This document shows positions 43,561-54,485 of a stretch of DNA of 64,000 nt, piece by piece (positions within the stretch are counted from its first letter, which is position 1; each line of letters opens with the position of its first letter). Below the pieces are notes generated by a model. That model saw only the letters and a program-made list of their open reading frames with translations, was not told where the DNA came from and ran no database searches. The stretch comes from Eutreptiella sp. 'Long Island Sound 2002' (lineage: Eukaryota > Euglenozoa > Euglenophyceae > Eutreptiales > Eutreptiaceae). The position numbers and the translations under genes were made by a program. Where the stretch lies: positions 136,375,251 through 136,439,250 of the forward strand of contig OZ038382.1 in the NCBI GenBank assembly GCA_964036045.1, read 5' to 3'.

Positions 43561-43873
43561 GTCACTGTTGATGTCTGGCTGACACTGGTGGTTGATCAGC
43601 AGGCGTTTCGGGCGATGGGGCTGCAGTACAGGGTTGCACTGGAAGGGCAGCAAGTGCCCCAGATGCAGATCACAGGGGTTGGACCATGTGTGTTGGGCGA
43701 TACCACCGAAGGCCTCAGTGAACATCCAGGCTGTGGCGGAGTGCATCATGGGACAGGGCAATACAAGCAGTGCGCACTGCGTATCAAACGGCGGATGGAG
43801 GGCGAGACACACCTTACGGAGCTCAACTGCGTGCTACCTGTGGTCTACGAGAGCACCGATGCCCCGGTGACAG
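43561..43873 (+). CDS. Exon-like ORF after the repeats, unrecognised
   Basis: Frame VTVDVWLTLVVDQQAFRAMG...PVVYESTDAPVTG between acceptor CTTGTAG (43558-43560) and donor CAG|GTACCTGG (43874). A Gly/Cys/His-rich middle (GLSEHPGCGGVHHGTGQYKQ) and a basic segment (ALRIKRRMEGE) are visible. No known domain. It probably belongs to the same transcription unit as the dioxygenase, by proximity. Confidence 0.4.
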
Positions 43874-44101
43874 GTACCTGGCTCTTTACAACGTTTGCAT
43901 ATGGCAAGTCTGGCAAGTATGAACACATTTGCTGAGAGGATGGGCGGTAGGTCCGCAAGGGAGCAAAGATGATCAGCTCCCTGTCTTCTGTGGGTTGTGC
44001 ACAGGTGTCCGCGCCGGCATTGCGACATGCACAGCGCAAGGAGTTTGGGTATAAGCAGAAGCAGGAATTGGGGTGTTTGGGCGGCGGAACGTACGTGTGC
44101 A

Positions 44102-44638
44102 ATGCCGGGACCACGCAAACAGAGCAAGCTGGAGCATGAGCAGAAGGCAGGCCAGGTGGGCCAGGTGGCTGCTGCGACCCTGGACCAGAGCACGGTTGAT
44201 GACCTCTGCGCCCAAGTGTCCTCTGCTACAAGGGCGGCTGTCCAGCAAGGCGTGAAGCCGAAGCTAGGGTCCCAAGAGGCCCAGATTGCGCGCCTCGGCA
44301 AGGAAAAAGACGGCCTCCAGCAACGGGTTGACAACTTGCCGAGCAGCGTGCATGTATTGCAAGAAGCAGCGGCGAAGGCAAAGGCGGAGACGGCCGGGTT
44401 TTGGATGGATGTGGTGCGGCTCACGGAGAAAAACACACGGCTGCGATCGGAACGTGACAATGCAGTGGAGGTGCGCCAGCGGGCTCTGGCAAACGCGACC
44501 CGGCTGTAGCAGCTGGTGCACTGTCTTGGTGGTGACAGTCCTATGAGGGGCAACCAAGGCAGTCCTAGCATGAGCAGCGCACGCGAGACGCAGAATGTGA
44601 TCCCCTCGCCAACCTCCAAGGGTCAGCAAAAGAATTAG
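44102..44638 (+). CDS. Coiled-coil ORF at the end of the dioxygenase locus
   Basis: From ATG at 44102 (MPGPRKQSKLEHEQKAGQVG): long heptad-like stretch VSSATRAAVQQGVKP...LGSQEAQIARLGKEKDGLQQ...ALANATRL, then TAG at 44507, then QLVHCLGGDSPMRGNQ...SKGQQKN and a final TAG at 44636. The part after the first TAG is as protein-like as the part before, so the TAG may be a recent lesion (CAG to TAG). A DNA-transposon accessory role is possible; nothing specific is shown. Confidence 0.45.
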
Positions 44639-44639
44639 C

Positions 44640-45000
44640 GGCTTAACGTGCATGAAGTCTCCTGCCCCTCCCCACCCACCGCACTGCGAACGCGAAAACG
44701 GTGGTGCGCAGTGCAGCGGCGGTATATGCCTTTACGTGTCATGATTCATGGAAAGGGGATGCGCGCAAGTCACAGGGTCCGGTGACGGGAATCGCGGCTG
44801 TGCGTCACTAGGTAGGCGTTGAGCACACGGTGCAGGGCAGCTAAGTGCGCGCGCAAGTGCGCCCATTAATACCCCCATGTGGATTTTGTGTGCAATGCTG
44901 CTAGGCTTGCAGCAAGCTTGCTGCGACTGGCCTTGCTTGTCTGCTGCTTTTTATTTGATGGGGTGCTTTGCGCAAATTGTGCCCAAAAAGTGACATGAAC
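44640..45000. other. Stretch after dioxygenase locus
   Basis: No recognised gene or repeat. I could not find inverted termini that would delimit the locus as a transposon. Confidence 0.4.
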
Positions 45001-45004
45001 CGGA

Positions 45005-45740
45005 GGTTAAGTACGACATGATTATGATACTATATAGCAAAAACAGCACAAACGGCCCCAATTAGCCTCCTTGTGCATCATCGTCCTCTCAGCCCTTGCT
45101 CTGGACTCCCTTGATTTTTTTTTGCGTTTCATGGAGCGGCTCCACGCCTACATTGAACACCCTCACTTGAGAACGGACTCCACGTTGGCAAGGCACAGCT
45201 AGTTTCCTACCATCAGGCTGCAACACAGGGGCTTTGACTTTGGTAACCATGCACACTCCGGGCAAAAATAGCGAAAGTGGCCCAAAAACTTCGTCTTGGT
45301 GCTTTGTTGTTCTCCACCCCTATCTTTTGAATTTTTTTCATTTCTTTTGCAGTTGACGCAGCGGCTCATGGCCTTCACAAAACACCTTTAGCTATGCATC
45401 AACTCCACATCCGTAAGGCACATGACGTGTGCTACTATTAGGCAGCAACAAAGGGGTCTAGACTTTGGTAACCATGCACACTATCGGCAAAAACACTGGA
45501 AATGGACCTAAAACGTCTTTTTTTGTGCATCATTCTCCTCCAAGCTGATCTTTTGAATGACTTGGATTTCTTTCACATGTGATGGAGCGGCTTTAGGCCT
45601 ACACTAAACACAGCCACTTAGACTTGTGCATTGTGTCAACATTCGCGAGGCACAACACGTGTTCCACCATCATGCGGCATACCAAGGGTTTTTGACTTTG
45701 GTAAGCACGCGCACTACATGCCGAAACAAAACGCGTTGAT
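45005..45740. repeat. Degenerate tandem repeat of about 225-245 bp, three units
   Basis: Each unit contains GGAGCGGCT, ACAAACACC-like, AGGCACA.C.CGTG, GACTTTGGTAA.CA.GC.CACT and GGCAAAAA-like blocks. GACTTTGG starts near 45235, 45461 and 45704. Confidence 0.65.
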
Positions 45741-47279
45741 CTCTCCTCATCGTGCTACATCCATCTCCACACCCCTTCTGAATAGCCTTGTTTTTTTTTT
45801 TGCATGCGACGGAGGGGCTGTGGGCCTATCGGTCGGTACCACTCCCCCGCGTAGCGCATGTGCAACACATGAAAGACACCACAAGAATTCGGTGAACACG
45901 TATGCACCAATCCGCGGTGCCCCGTTGTTGACCACCGGCATCAGACTCGCACTTAAGGGCTTGTATACCCAGTTCTATGTCACCAGCCTTATGCCTTTTC
46001 ATCCCATATGTAATCGACACAGTTGTGCCTTTGGTTTGTGGCGCTAGCCTCCATGTGGCACTGCTTGCGGTAGTAAGTTAGTAACTTCCCGCGGCTATAG
46101 GGGTGTCTGATCGCATCCTCTCGCACGCAAAAGTTGCCAACTACATCCTAGAACCATGCAGCAGAAAACCCCAATATATGTCCCGCGCTCTTATGCACTA
46201 TAGGCACGTATATAAGCACACATAAGTCAAATGCAAGTTTTTGTGCATATCGTACGTAGGCGGCTCTTTTTTGGTGCCATTCACTTGGAACGGCAATCAA
46301 CATGTCGGGTGTGCCACCATGCATCAGTTGTGCGGACACCGTAACTCATCTACGTGCACTTTCAGGAGCATGTAGCCCATTGACAGGCAGGGTTCCCCGC
46401 GTCGTAACGTCTTCGCTTACGGCGTGTGGACCTGTAAGTGGACTCCGGCCGGATGCCTTGTGTATTAGTAACGCAACCGAAGCGTGCAACGTGATATCCT
46501 TGATGACAGCCTCGGCCTGGAGGTCCTATGTCTGCCATGTGATACTTTCTTGTTCCTTTATGCAAAACCGTATGCACCTTTTGTGCACGGCTCTGTACGA
46601 CGTGTCCATGTCGTGCAAACACTTGCGGTTTCCACACGGGCATATGTCTACTACTCAACACTCTACACAATACTATATACATTGACATAGTTACCCAATC
46701 CTTGCACGTTGTGGCGTGATCTTTGGATAGAGCGCATCTACGGCCGCATCCTTTTTGATCTCAGAGCTCTTCTCCACGCTGAGTGATGTACCGCGACAGA
46801 TACATGTGATGATATCATGACCCGTACCCACAGAAATAGCAATAATGTTCTATGGCGTGAACTACCTCACCTTGAGGCCCGAGCACACGTCGATGTTTTG
46901 AAGAGCAATCAAATACTGGCTGCTCTGCAACGCCACATCACAATTAGTAGCTCTTTCTCGGCCGCTTACTAGCAGTGTTTACATATGTAGTCATCCTGTT
47001 CATTGTGTTGGGATTTGCAGTACATGGTTGGCTACTTGAAATAGTGGGCATGCGGCAATCCACTACGATCGGTCTACATGAAACGCACCGGCGCGCTTCT
47101 TTTCGGGCGTTGGCCACCAAGCAATCGTGCGCCCCATGGCGTCTTTTTCCTGCACCGGGGCAGCTTCGTCATCAGCCAATGAACAAATACCCGACGTATG
47201 TCCGAATTGGTGCAAGGGGGGGTGGAGGAGGCAGAAAATTTCTCTCCAGAGGAGATATTTTTTTAAAATGCGCCACTTT
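45741..47279. other. Stretch without recognised genes
   Basis: Short open frames on both strands without homology; a G-run at 47216-47231. Confidence 0.4.
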
Positions 47280-47970
47280 CTACCTGTTGGGGACTTTTTG
47301 AACTGCGCCACTGCCCCACAACCCCACCAGTCTACCCCCCGCCCCCAGCCCCTGGCTCAGCTGCCTGAACAAAAATTTGGTGAAATCCTCGGGAGGTTTG
47401 CCCGGCTACAATGGCCAGGAGTGGCCAATCACATGCCCTTGATCCTGGCTCCGTTTCACGGAGCGCCGGGTTCCAAGTTCTTGAGCCGCCCATTGTACCC
47501 CCTTGATCCACCATACACCCCCCACTAGCCCCCCACCTGGTGTTTGGCCACCTACACGGACAGTAAGTGACATTTTTCTGGAGGCTGCCCCGGCTACCAT
47601 TGCTAGGTGTGGCCAGTCACATGCCCCCAAGCTTGGGTTCACTCACAGATCGCCGGGTTTTCAACCCCCAAATTGGCTGCCATTCTCCGTCCCTTCCCCT
47701 TCTGCCCTGTGCCCACCATCTTTTGCACCCCCTGCCTCCAGTCCTTGGCGGTGGGCCGATCACTCTTGCCCCCTTCCTTTTTGCCTTCCCTTCTCCGTCC
47801 CTTTGTGCCACATATGTCCCACCCCTTCCTCCATGGTTTGGGTCACGGTCACATTCACTTGGCTTGTTTGGCTCTCTGTTTGTACCATATGGTAGTTAGC
47901 GAGCCCTATCTTGTGCGGCAGTTGGTCCGTCTGTGCATGCGCAATGTTCTCCGGCTGTTGGATGATTACT
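47280..47970 (+). repeat. Dispersed repeat, copy 2
   Basis: Homologous to 17280-17800 and 18495-18625 but without the RT fragment that separates them there. GAGGTTTGCCCGGCTACAAT and GAGGCTGCCCCGGCTACCAT mark an internal duplication in this copy. Confidence 0.6.
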
Positions 47971-47984
47971 GCTTGTTTGTCAAT

Positions 47985-48318
47985 AAGTGTTTACAAAGTT
48001 GATGCAGTGCATGTTGTGGAATGGGGTATGCAAGGGTACGTGGTGTGGAGAGGTGCAGGTTTATCGGACGTTCGTTGTCGGCAGTGTTCTGAGAACTCCA
48101 CCGGATAGGACCCAGTCTCCGATGATGACACTGAGGAGGGCAATGTGACGAAGACATGCACACCAACGAAACCCCCGAAGCCCGGCGCAAAGCCCTCGTG
48201 GATGAATGTTGAAGGGATGCCTACTGAGTCTGACAAAAAGGGTGGAACGACCCTAGGCCAGATCGGGAGTTGTGTTCAATAGGCCAAGGCAATTCATGCT
48301 AATGGTAAGAGGAAGTAA
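47985..48318 (+). pseudogene. Acidic/Lys-rich tail ORF with two in-frame TAGs
   Basis: Frame VYKVDAVHVVEWGMQGYVVW...CSENSTG, TAG (48106), DPVSDDDTEEGNVTKTCTPT, KPPKPGAKPSWMNVEGMPTE, SDKKGGTTLGQIGSCVQ, TAG (48280), AKAIHANGKRK, TAA (48316). The layout (strand-rich start, acidic stretch, Pro/Lys tail) resembles the SH3-like tails of the TIR elements. Coding character continues across both TAGs. Confidence 0.45.
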
Positions 48319-49481
48319 GTATGGATTTTTTGTTGGGTATGCATTGCTGTTTGGTTGCGGTTTGAAATGAAAATTGCGCTGCAGCGCGTTATCGCTGGCA
48401 AAAATGAATTCCGTACCCTATTTATGGTGGTTTTTGATTGAAAAGTGCGCTGCATCGCTCTTTCGCTACAAATTTGTCCTTCTCGGCCCATGCTTGGGCT
48501 GTTCGGATGTTGTCTTTGTCATTGTGATTTTATTTGTCCAACGGCACCCTTCTGCTGCACTCTTTCTTTGGCGACTAAGATTGGAGCCATTTCGGACCGG
48601 GTGGCTCATGCTGGAGCTCCATGACACCTCTCGGCGTGATCATGACTTTCCTTTGCTGCTGTTTGATCCTTGTTTCACAGGTGTGCTTGAGGGAGAGATT
48701 TAACAATGGGTAAAAGCATTAATCAAACCCCCAAAATTTTTTATGAATAGGAGACACTTGTTGTTGGTTTTCAAGCGATGTTTTCCCTAGTTTTCACACA
48801 CGTGCCCAAGTGACCGTCTAAGACCAACACCACATGTACGCTTACTTGTGTAAGAGAACAACAGAGGAGGTTGAGGAACATCTCCTCATGAGGGATCTCC
48901 GAGGCAACCTAGTCACATCCTTCTTGCTTTCATCATGCTTCGCTTACCTGACATCAAAAAACGAGAGCTTTGCGGCAAGCTGTGTTTCAACTATGAGACG
49001 GGTTCCGTTCCACAGCTGCCTTACCCGACGAGTTGAACCTCGTTTCAAATTTTGTTTGTGTGCCCTATGCCTTCGGCAATTTTTGTGTCTTTTCGGGGGG
49101 GGGGGGGGTGCCTCTCCCCACGAGCCTGAACGCCGGGCTGCTCTAGGTTGACATGGGAACTACCATTTTGCTAGATGGAGACTAGTACTCCTTCCACGCT
49201 GGGCAGGGGATGGTGGCTGGGGCTGCAAATAGTACGCTGCAGGCAGCTGGCCCTGGGCGGCCCGTGCTATGGTCCCGGACGTCAATAGCATAGTTGCATG
49301 CATCGGCCACCACATTTGTTGTGCCAACGTGAACGATCCTTGAAATTGTACAAAATTGAATGCAAAAGACAGTGCGCGGTGCACATGCGGTGCGCATGTT
49401 TCCCCCTCTACTCCCCGGTCGAGCCCGTAGTGGAAGATCTTGACTTTGGATCGGAATGGCACGTGTAGGATGAGGACTCTT
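48319..49481. other. Stretch before the nested TIR elements
   Basis: AATTGCGCTGCAGCG.. and AAGTGCGCTGCATCG near 48372 and 48440 form a short duplication; a G-run lies at 49097-49109. No recognised gene. Confidence 0.4.
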
Positions 49482-49520
49482 CCCTAGGTACACGCTAGAA
49501 AACCCAATTTCGTTCTAGGC
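49482..49520 (+). repeat. Outer TIR, left
   Basis: Begins CCCTAGGTACACGCTAGAAA, then ACCCAATTTCGTTCTAGGC. Confidence 0.75.
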
Positions 49521-50374
49521 TGAAACTTCTAGTCTAGATGTTCTAGCCCAGAAAGTATCAGGCTAGAACACAAATCCTTCTAGCCTGGACTGGTAGAATA
49601 GGTGCAGCACAAAAAATCAATAATCAACTTGCGTCGGGGGGGGGGGGTTCATGACATATACACTCATAGCAACCAACACACTTGACGCATGCATACGCAT
49701 ATGTACCCCCCCCCCTCCCCTAGCACATACACAGTTTGGCATGGGCATACAAACATTGCAACACACAGCATACAATGTCGAGGGTGGGGAGGGGAGGGAA
49801 GACGGCACACGAAACCCCTTACCACCACCCCCTGAGGGTTGGGCTATCCCCCCCTCCCCCCTTCGATGTCGTGGTGTGGGTTCTCGGGCTGCTCTTGCTT
49901 GTTGTATCGCACTTGAGGTTAGGGAGGGTATCCTTTCTTTTTTCAGAGGTGGTTTGCAAGAGTGCCAGAATTGTGGGAGAGTTTGTTCCACTGCTTGTTG
50001 CCCCCCTTCCGCGTCTCATTCCCCTGTTTTGCACCTTGCTTTGCTTTCAGAGAATGATGCATCCGGGATTGTCAGAAGTGTTAAAATAATGGAATTTGGC
50101 TGTTGATGTGCCTGAAAGCAGGAAAAGACCCCTGACTGCCCCCCCCCCCTTGCCCCCAACAACTCTCAAGCCCCCCATAACAAGCGTGCGAAGCACGGAA
50201 AGACCCCCCCACACACACCCATGGCTTGAAGGGAGGGCGGCCCCACGGTGCCTATGCCTATGTCAATGTGTGTGTGTGTGTGTGGGCGGGTGGGTGGGTG
50301 GCTGTGTGGGAGCACCTATGAGGTATGAGGTATGCTGTGGGAGCACCTATACATGCGCCCACTGTGTTGGTTTG

Positions 50375-50426
<52 letters not shown>

Positions 50427-50687
50427 ATGGAACCCCTCCCACACACACATTGGTGTCCTTCACTTGCCAAAATGTTTGAATGTTTTTGTTCTACTTTCGT
50501 TCTAGTCTAGATGTCCTAGCGCCGTTCTAGGGAGCGGCGCTAGAACGTCGCTAGAACGTCGCCGGAACAAAAAGATTTTCCATTCCCATTTCAGGTCAAA
50601 AAGTTGATATTGTGAAAAACAAGCCCTAGGTCCCCAAGCACGGATAGGGGGGTCCCACTTGGATCCCTCATGGGGGAATGTTTGCCC
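49521..50687. other. Subterminal region of outer element
   Basis: GTTCTAG motifs at both ends of the stretch. Between them lie G- and C-runs (49634-49650, 49706-49722, 50139-50152), (GT)n at 50267-50284 and (GT)n at 50374-50425. No gene is recognised. At 50550-50576 CTAGAAC and CCGGAAC units occur side by side in one array. Confidence 0.55.
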
Positions 50688-50725
50688 CACGCCCTTGGTG
50701 CGCGTTTGAAACCCAATGTTGTTCC
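50688..50725 (+). repeat. Inner TIR, left
   Basis: CACGCCCTTGGTGCGCGTTT then GAAACCCAATGTTGTTCC. One mismatch in 38 against the right copy (57130-57167). Confidence 0.85.
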
Positions 50726-51082
50726 GGCCAAATTGTTCCAGTGTTCTAGGCTATCTGGCCGGAACAAAAAAAGTTCAAAATTTATTTACCCCCCAACCAA
50801 GCCTACCCGTACATGGTGGCAAAATATGTTGTTTGCTAGCCTTGGGGGTCCCCGCTGGTATGCTCATATTTGTTGCACGGCGCGTTGCCACGTGAAAAAA
50901 ACTTGTTTTCAAAAACAGTTTTTATTAGACCACCATGGGAACACCGCTGGAACAAGTTATTGGAACGTCGCCGGAACAAGCACTCTACAACAAGAGCAAA
51001 GCACAAGGAAGGGTAAAATGGTAACATACATTGTTGTGTAGCGTGCCCCCGGGGGCCCATCGGGTTAGTCTCTTGTTCTCAC

Positions 51083-51720
51083 CTAAAAGTCCTGCGTGGT
51101 CGGGGGCCCGGCGGGCGCCCCCGAACTCTTGTCACCCGCCCCACTATCCCCCCCATCTCCCTCACCGACCACCACCCCTTCACCCACCACCCCTTCACCC
51201 TCCACCCCTTCACCCACCACCCCTTCACCCTCCACCCCTTCACCCTTCATCCCTTCTCCCACCACCCCTTCGACCTCCACCCCTTCCACCTCCATCTCTT
51301 CCCCCTCCACCCCTTCGACCTCTTCCCCGACGCCCCCATCCCGGTTAGCCCCGGTAGCACCCAAACCTGCCCCCGGTCCATCCCCTTCGTCTCCCCCGTC
51401 CCCGTCCCCGTCGTTGCTCTTGTCCCCCTCCTCGTCCGCGTCCGCGTCGTCCTCCTTGTCCTCCTCCTCGGTAGCCATCATCTTGGCGAGGAACTTCTTC
51501 GCCTGCGTCTTGGTTTTCCAAACCGACGCTCTCGGGATGGCGAAGAGTTCGGGGTCTTTGGGGAAGGCGATCCACGTCTCCCCAACCCCGGGGGGGCCAC
51601 CCGCGGCAAGGGCCTCTTTGCCCTGCTCGATCCCCCTTTGCCCATTGTCCCGAAAAACTACATACACTTGCTCCCCCGCTTTGTATTTGCACCCCCCCCC
51701 CCCCCGCTCTTGCCTTTGGC
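51083..51720 (-). CDS. Copy C SH3-like tail with acidic repeat
   Basis: Minus-strand frame YKAGEQVYVVFRDNGQRGIE, then GVGETWIAFPKDPELFAIPR, ASVWKTKTQAKKFLAKMMAT, an Asp/Glu-rich run and a 15-bp-period GVEGEGVVGEGVEGEG repeat to a TAG. The first 60 residues show short alternating strands compatible with a small barrel, like the tails of copies B and E. The plus strand of the repeat gives a misleading Pro/Ser/Thr-rich frame. A poly-C run at about 51692-51706 separates it from the preceding segment, so the exact upstream frame is uncertain. Confidence 0.55.
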
Positions 51721-52351
51721 TTGGCCTTGGGTTGGGGTTTGGGGGGGCTGGGCCTTGGGTTGGGGGGGCGCGGCTCTCTTGGGAGCCTTGCGAGGGGGTT
51801 TGGTGGGCTCCTTGGCCGGGGGGCGGGGCTGGGGCTCCTCGAACGCCGAGGAGTCGGTGGTGGTCCCCGAGGAGGAGTCCGTTGAGGAGTCGCTGGACGA
51901 CTCCTCACTGGAGGACTCCCCCGGGAGTCTCTTCCTTTTTTGGGGGGCTGGTTTGGGGGCGCTCTTGGGTTCCCGCTTTGGGGGGGCGTTGGGGTTTGGG
52001 TTTGGGTTTGGGTGCTGTTTGGGGGGCTGGGTGGGGGTTCGGGGGTTGGGGTTGCAGGGGTGGTGCACACGCGGGCGGGGGGGGGGGCTCTGTGGCCACT
52101 TGTTGGCAGTGCGGCGGTGCTGGGGACATGTCGCCAATGCTGCCCTACCCCTCGATGCGCGTCGCGAGAACGCTGCCGCGGGCTGCCACGTAGTCCATCA
52201 TGGCCGTGAGGAACTCGAGCACGGCGACCGGCTGCAAGTGCAACTGCTGAAGCAACGTACCCAAATAGATGGGCCGGGGATCGCTTCCTGGCCAACGAAG
52301 GATCACCCGAACGGCGCGCAGGTCCGAAGGGTTGACCTGGATGTCCTCCAC
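51721..52351 (-). CDS. Copy C exon after intron 3, Pro/Lys/Ser-rich linker
   Basis: Begins at acceptor CCATGTAG|GTG (52351): VEDIQVNPSDLRAVRVILRW, IYLGTLLQQLHLQPVAVLEF, TAMMDYVAARGSVLATRIEG. An in-frame TAG (52145-52147) follows, and the same frame continues GSIGDMSPAPPHCQQVATEP into Pro-rich sequence. A shifted frame gives KRKRLPGESSSEESSSDSST, a Ser/Glu-rich patch between basic runs. Homopolymer length changes probably explain the frame shifts. The amphipathic start may pack with ORF3. Confidence 0.5.
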
Positions 52352-52563
52352 CTACATGGAGGATAGCCAGGATGAGCGTTCCAGCGACGTTCCAATAAGC
52401 TGTTCCGGCGACGTTCAAAAGACTTTTCAAACGTTTTTTGGTGACAGATTGGAACGTCGCCAGAACAAACCGTTTGGAACGTCGCCGGAACAATGCACCG
52501 GCACGCCCCATGTGCATTTTTGGGCCCTATTGGCCATGTGGAAATGCTTGCGGGGGGGCATAC
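52352..52563 (-). other. Copy C intron (212 bp) with GTTCCGG array
   Basis: Minus strand donor GTATGC (52563-52558), acceptor CTCCATGTAG (52352), phase 0 on both sides. It contains an inverted array of GTTCCGGCGACGTTC and GTCGCCGGAAC units at 52377-52494. Confidence 0.65.
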
Positions 52564-53262
52564 CCGCACGCGCGTGTCCACGTTCTCCTTGATCGCCGCC
52601 AACGCTTGCCGCAATTGCGAGGTCGGCGTGCGCTCACGGTGCGCTAGCACTGCCCGAACGGCAGATTGTTGGTGCCGCTGCGCGTCGTCCTGGCACTTGA
52701 CGCGTAGGGCGCCAGGCCGCGACAGCGTTTGGCCAACGACGAAGCCATGGTATTTGCCTTCGTCCTCGACCACATAGATGCCGTCGCGGAGGATTCGGGT
52801 CCAATTGGCCCGAAAGAGGACGGTGTCCTTGCGGGGAGTCGCCCTCTCCTCGCCAAGGCCGTGGTCGGCCCAACGCTCAAAAATGAGGTGCCAATGGCAA
52901 CTCCCCGCACTGACAGAGCCCGCGGTTAGAAATTTGCCCCCCTGCGCCTTGCTGGGGAGCCAGTCGTTGGGGAGGGGTGCCGTGCGCCCTGTCCCCGGCC
53001 CGGTCACCCAGGACACCGGGACCCCCCCTGGCGCGGACCCCTCCTCCCGGCGCCAGCGGCAATCACGCTGCTCCTTGCAGTGTAGTTGCTTGTGCAGGAA
53101 GCGCTGCAGTAGCCAACGGAGCGTGTAAATGGTGGGGTGGGGGGCTCGCATGACACAAGCGTCCAGGGGGGGGGGGGGGGGTTGGGGCCTACCATCTCCC
53201 TTGTCCAGGGAAAATTGGCAGCTTTTGCTGCCAGGGATGAGCCAAGTCGGTTGCGCATCCAA
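52564..53262 (-). CDS. Copy C ORF3 exon, conserved TPRKD region
   Basis: Open minus-strand frame, leaving in phase 0. It contains TIYTLRWLLQRFLHKQLHCK, RRWREEG-like basic residues, AGSCHWHLIFERWADHGLGE, ERATPRKDTVLFRANWTRIL, DGIYVVEDEGKYHGFVVGQT and a helix-rich end (QLRQALAAIKENVDTRVR). The TLRW and TPRKD segments are conserved in decayed copy B (TLEW, TPRKD), which shows this is a real family protein region. I recognise no named domain. The YVVEDEGKYHGFVVG segment could be an SH3-like strand pair. Confidence 0.55.
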
Positions 53263-53294
53263 TCCGTAATGCGCAAGACGCCGCCGGCGTCATC

Positions 53295-53350
53295 CCCCTC
53301 CCGCTCCCCATCCCCATCCCCCTCCCCATCCCCATCCCCCTCCCCCCCCC
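53295..53350. repeat. CCCCATCCCCATCCCCCTCC microsatellite
   Basis: Short tandem CCATCC/CCTCCC units. Confidence 0.75.
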
Positions 53351-53463
53351 CTCTTCTTCCTCTCTCTTAACCCCCGGGTTAGCCCTCCGCTCTTCATCCT
53401 TCTCATCCACCACCACCTCACCCAGCTCCACAATGTCATCGTCGTTGACACCCCCTTCCTGTT

Positions 53464-53988
53464 TCACCTGCACCCCCCACCCATGCCCTGCAACTCCCTT
53501 TCAAGCACCTCCACCGCCTTCTGCGCCTCCCTTACCCGCCGGTTCCCCTCGAGAACCCTCTCGCCCGCGTGCCCCCCCCCCCCCCCGGTGATGTCCCCAC
53601 GCCGCCGGCACTCCGCCAATTTCGCAAACCATTTTTTCACCCGGCGGCGGAGGCTTTCAACATTGCCCCTCGCCTCTTGCAGCTCCCCCAGAACCACGGC
53701 GTGCTCCCGAACCCCCCCCCCCCCGTTACTCATTGAGCTCCCAATCGAGGGCTCGGGCAACTGGGGGCGATGCGCTTGGAGAGGCGCGACTGGCGGCTCC
53801 AGTGGCCGGTGAGCGGGGGTTGCCCACGGAGGATGTTTGGGAGCGCCCTGAGGTGGGGGAGCGGCTGGCGAAGCCAGCGCAGAGCTGCTGCGTGGCTCGG
53901 AGCGCGTGGCCCCCTGTGCCCCCAGTGGGGCTAGCGGGGACGGTGCAGCCAGTGCTGCCCCCAGGGCCTTGGTCTCGGTCATCCCGTT
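53464..53988 (-). CDS. Copy C coiled-coil exon
   Basis: Starts at acceptor CCTTGTCTGCAG|AAC (53988), phase 0. An Ala/Pro-rich first half (NGMTETKALGAALAAPSPLA) precedes a coiled coil: VVLGELQEARGNVESLRRRV, KKWFAKLAECRRRGDI, and after a poly-G interruption RVREAQKAVEVLERELQGMG. It corresponds to the Glu/Lys coiled coil of copy D (1049-800, minus). It probably mediates self-association. Confidence 0.5.
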   Translation of the reverse strand, partial: NGMTETKALGAALAAPSPLAPLGAQGATRSEPRSSSALASPAAPPPQGAPKHPPWATPAHRPLEPPVAPLQAHRPQLPEPSIGSSMSNGGGGVREHAVVLGELQEARGNVESLRRRVKKWFAKLAECRRRGDITGGGGGHAGERVLEGNRRVREAQKAVEVLERELQGMGGGCR

Positions 53989-54034
53989 CTGCAGACAAGG
54001 ATGCCGGAGAGAGGCCAACCCTACCCAGACACCT

Positions 54035-54148
54035 TGTTCCGGCGACGTTCCAACAACCTGTTCCGGCGACGTTCTGGCGACGTTCCAGTGGCCGCTAGAA
54101 CGTCGCCAGAACGTCGCCGGAACAGGTTGTTGGAACGTCGCCGGAACA
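54035..54148. repeat. Perfect 51 bp inverted repeat of GTTCCGGCGAC units
   Basis: Left arm 54035-54085 and right arm 54098-54148 are exact reverse complements separated by 12 bases. Each arm is made of TGTTCCGGCGACGTTC-type units. It lies upstream of the acceptor at 53989, so within an intron of copy C. Confidence 0.9.
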
Positions 54149-54240
54149 GTGGAAAATAGGCACAGTTCCGCGCGCGCACAGGGCGCACTGCGTGCACTAC
54201 GGCCCCGTGGGGGGGGGGGGGGCATCCACTACAAAGAACC

Positions 54241-54480
54241 CTAGCCCCTTTATGGGCATGGGGCACGAACATTCATTGGGGGTTCTTGGGTTGTCCCCTT
54301 CCCCTCAACAACAAAGATTCCTAGCCCCTTTATGGGCATGGGGCACGAACAATCACCGGGGGTTCTTGGGTTTTCCCCTTCCCCTGAACAGCAAAGATTC
54401 CTAGCCCCTTTATGGGCATGGGGCACGAATAATCACTGGGGGTTCTTGGGTTTTCCCCTTCCCCTGAACAACAAAGCAGC
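54241..54480. repeat. 80 bp tandem repeat, three units
   Basis: Units begin at 54241, 54321 and 54401 (CTAGCCCCTTTATGGGCATG) and differ at only a few positions. Confidence 0.95.
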
Positions 54481-54485
54481 ATACA

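Noticed and set aside
36794-48318. Reassignment of UAG to Gln in this genome
   Set aside because: Other family ORFs end naturally at TAG, and TGA and Arg-to-Cys changes occur too, so C-to-T decay is the simpler explanation.
51096-52193. 365-codon plus-strand frame rich in Pro, Ser and Thr
   Set aside because: It is the antisense of the acidic repeat tail and linker of copy C. Homology to other copies is on the minus strand.
51345-52517. 390-codon minus-strand frame
   Set aside because: Low-complexity Arg/Pro translation in a frame different from the conserved segments VEDIQVN and YVVFRDN; it reads through the intron.
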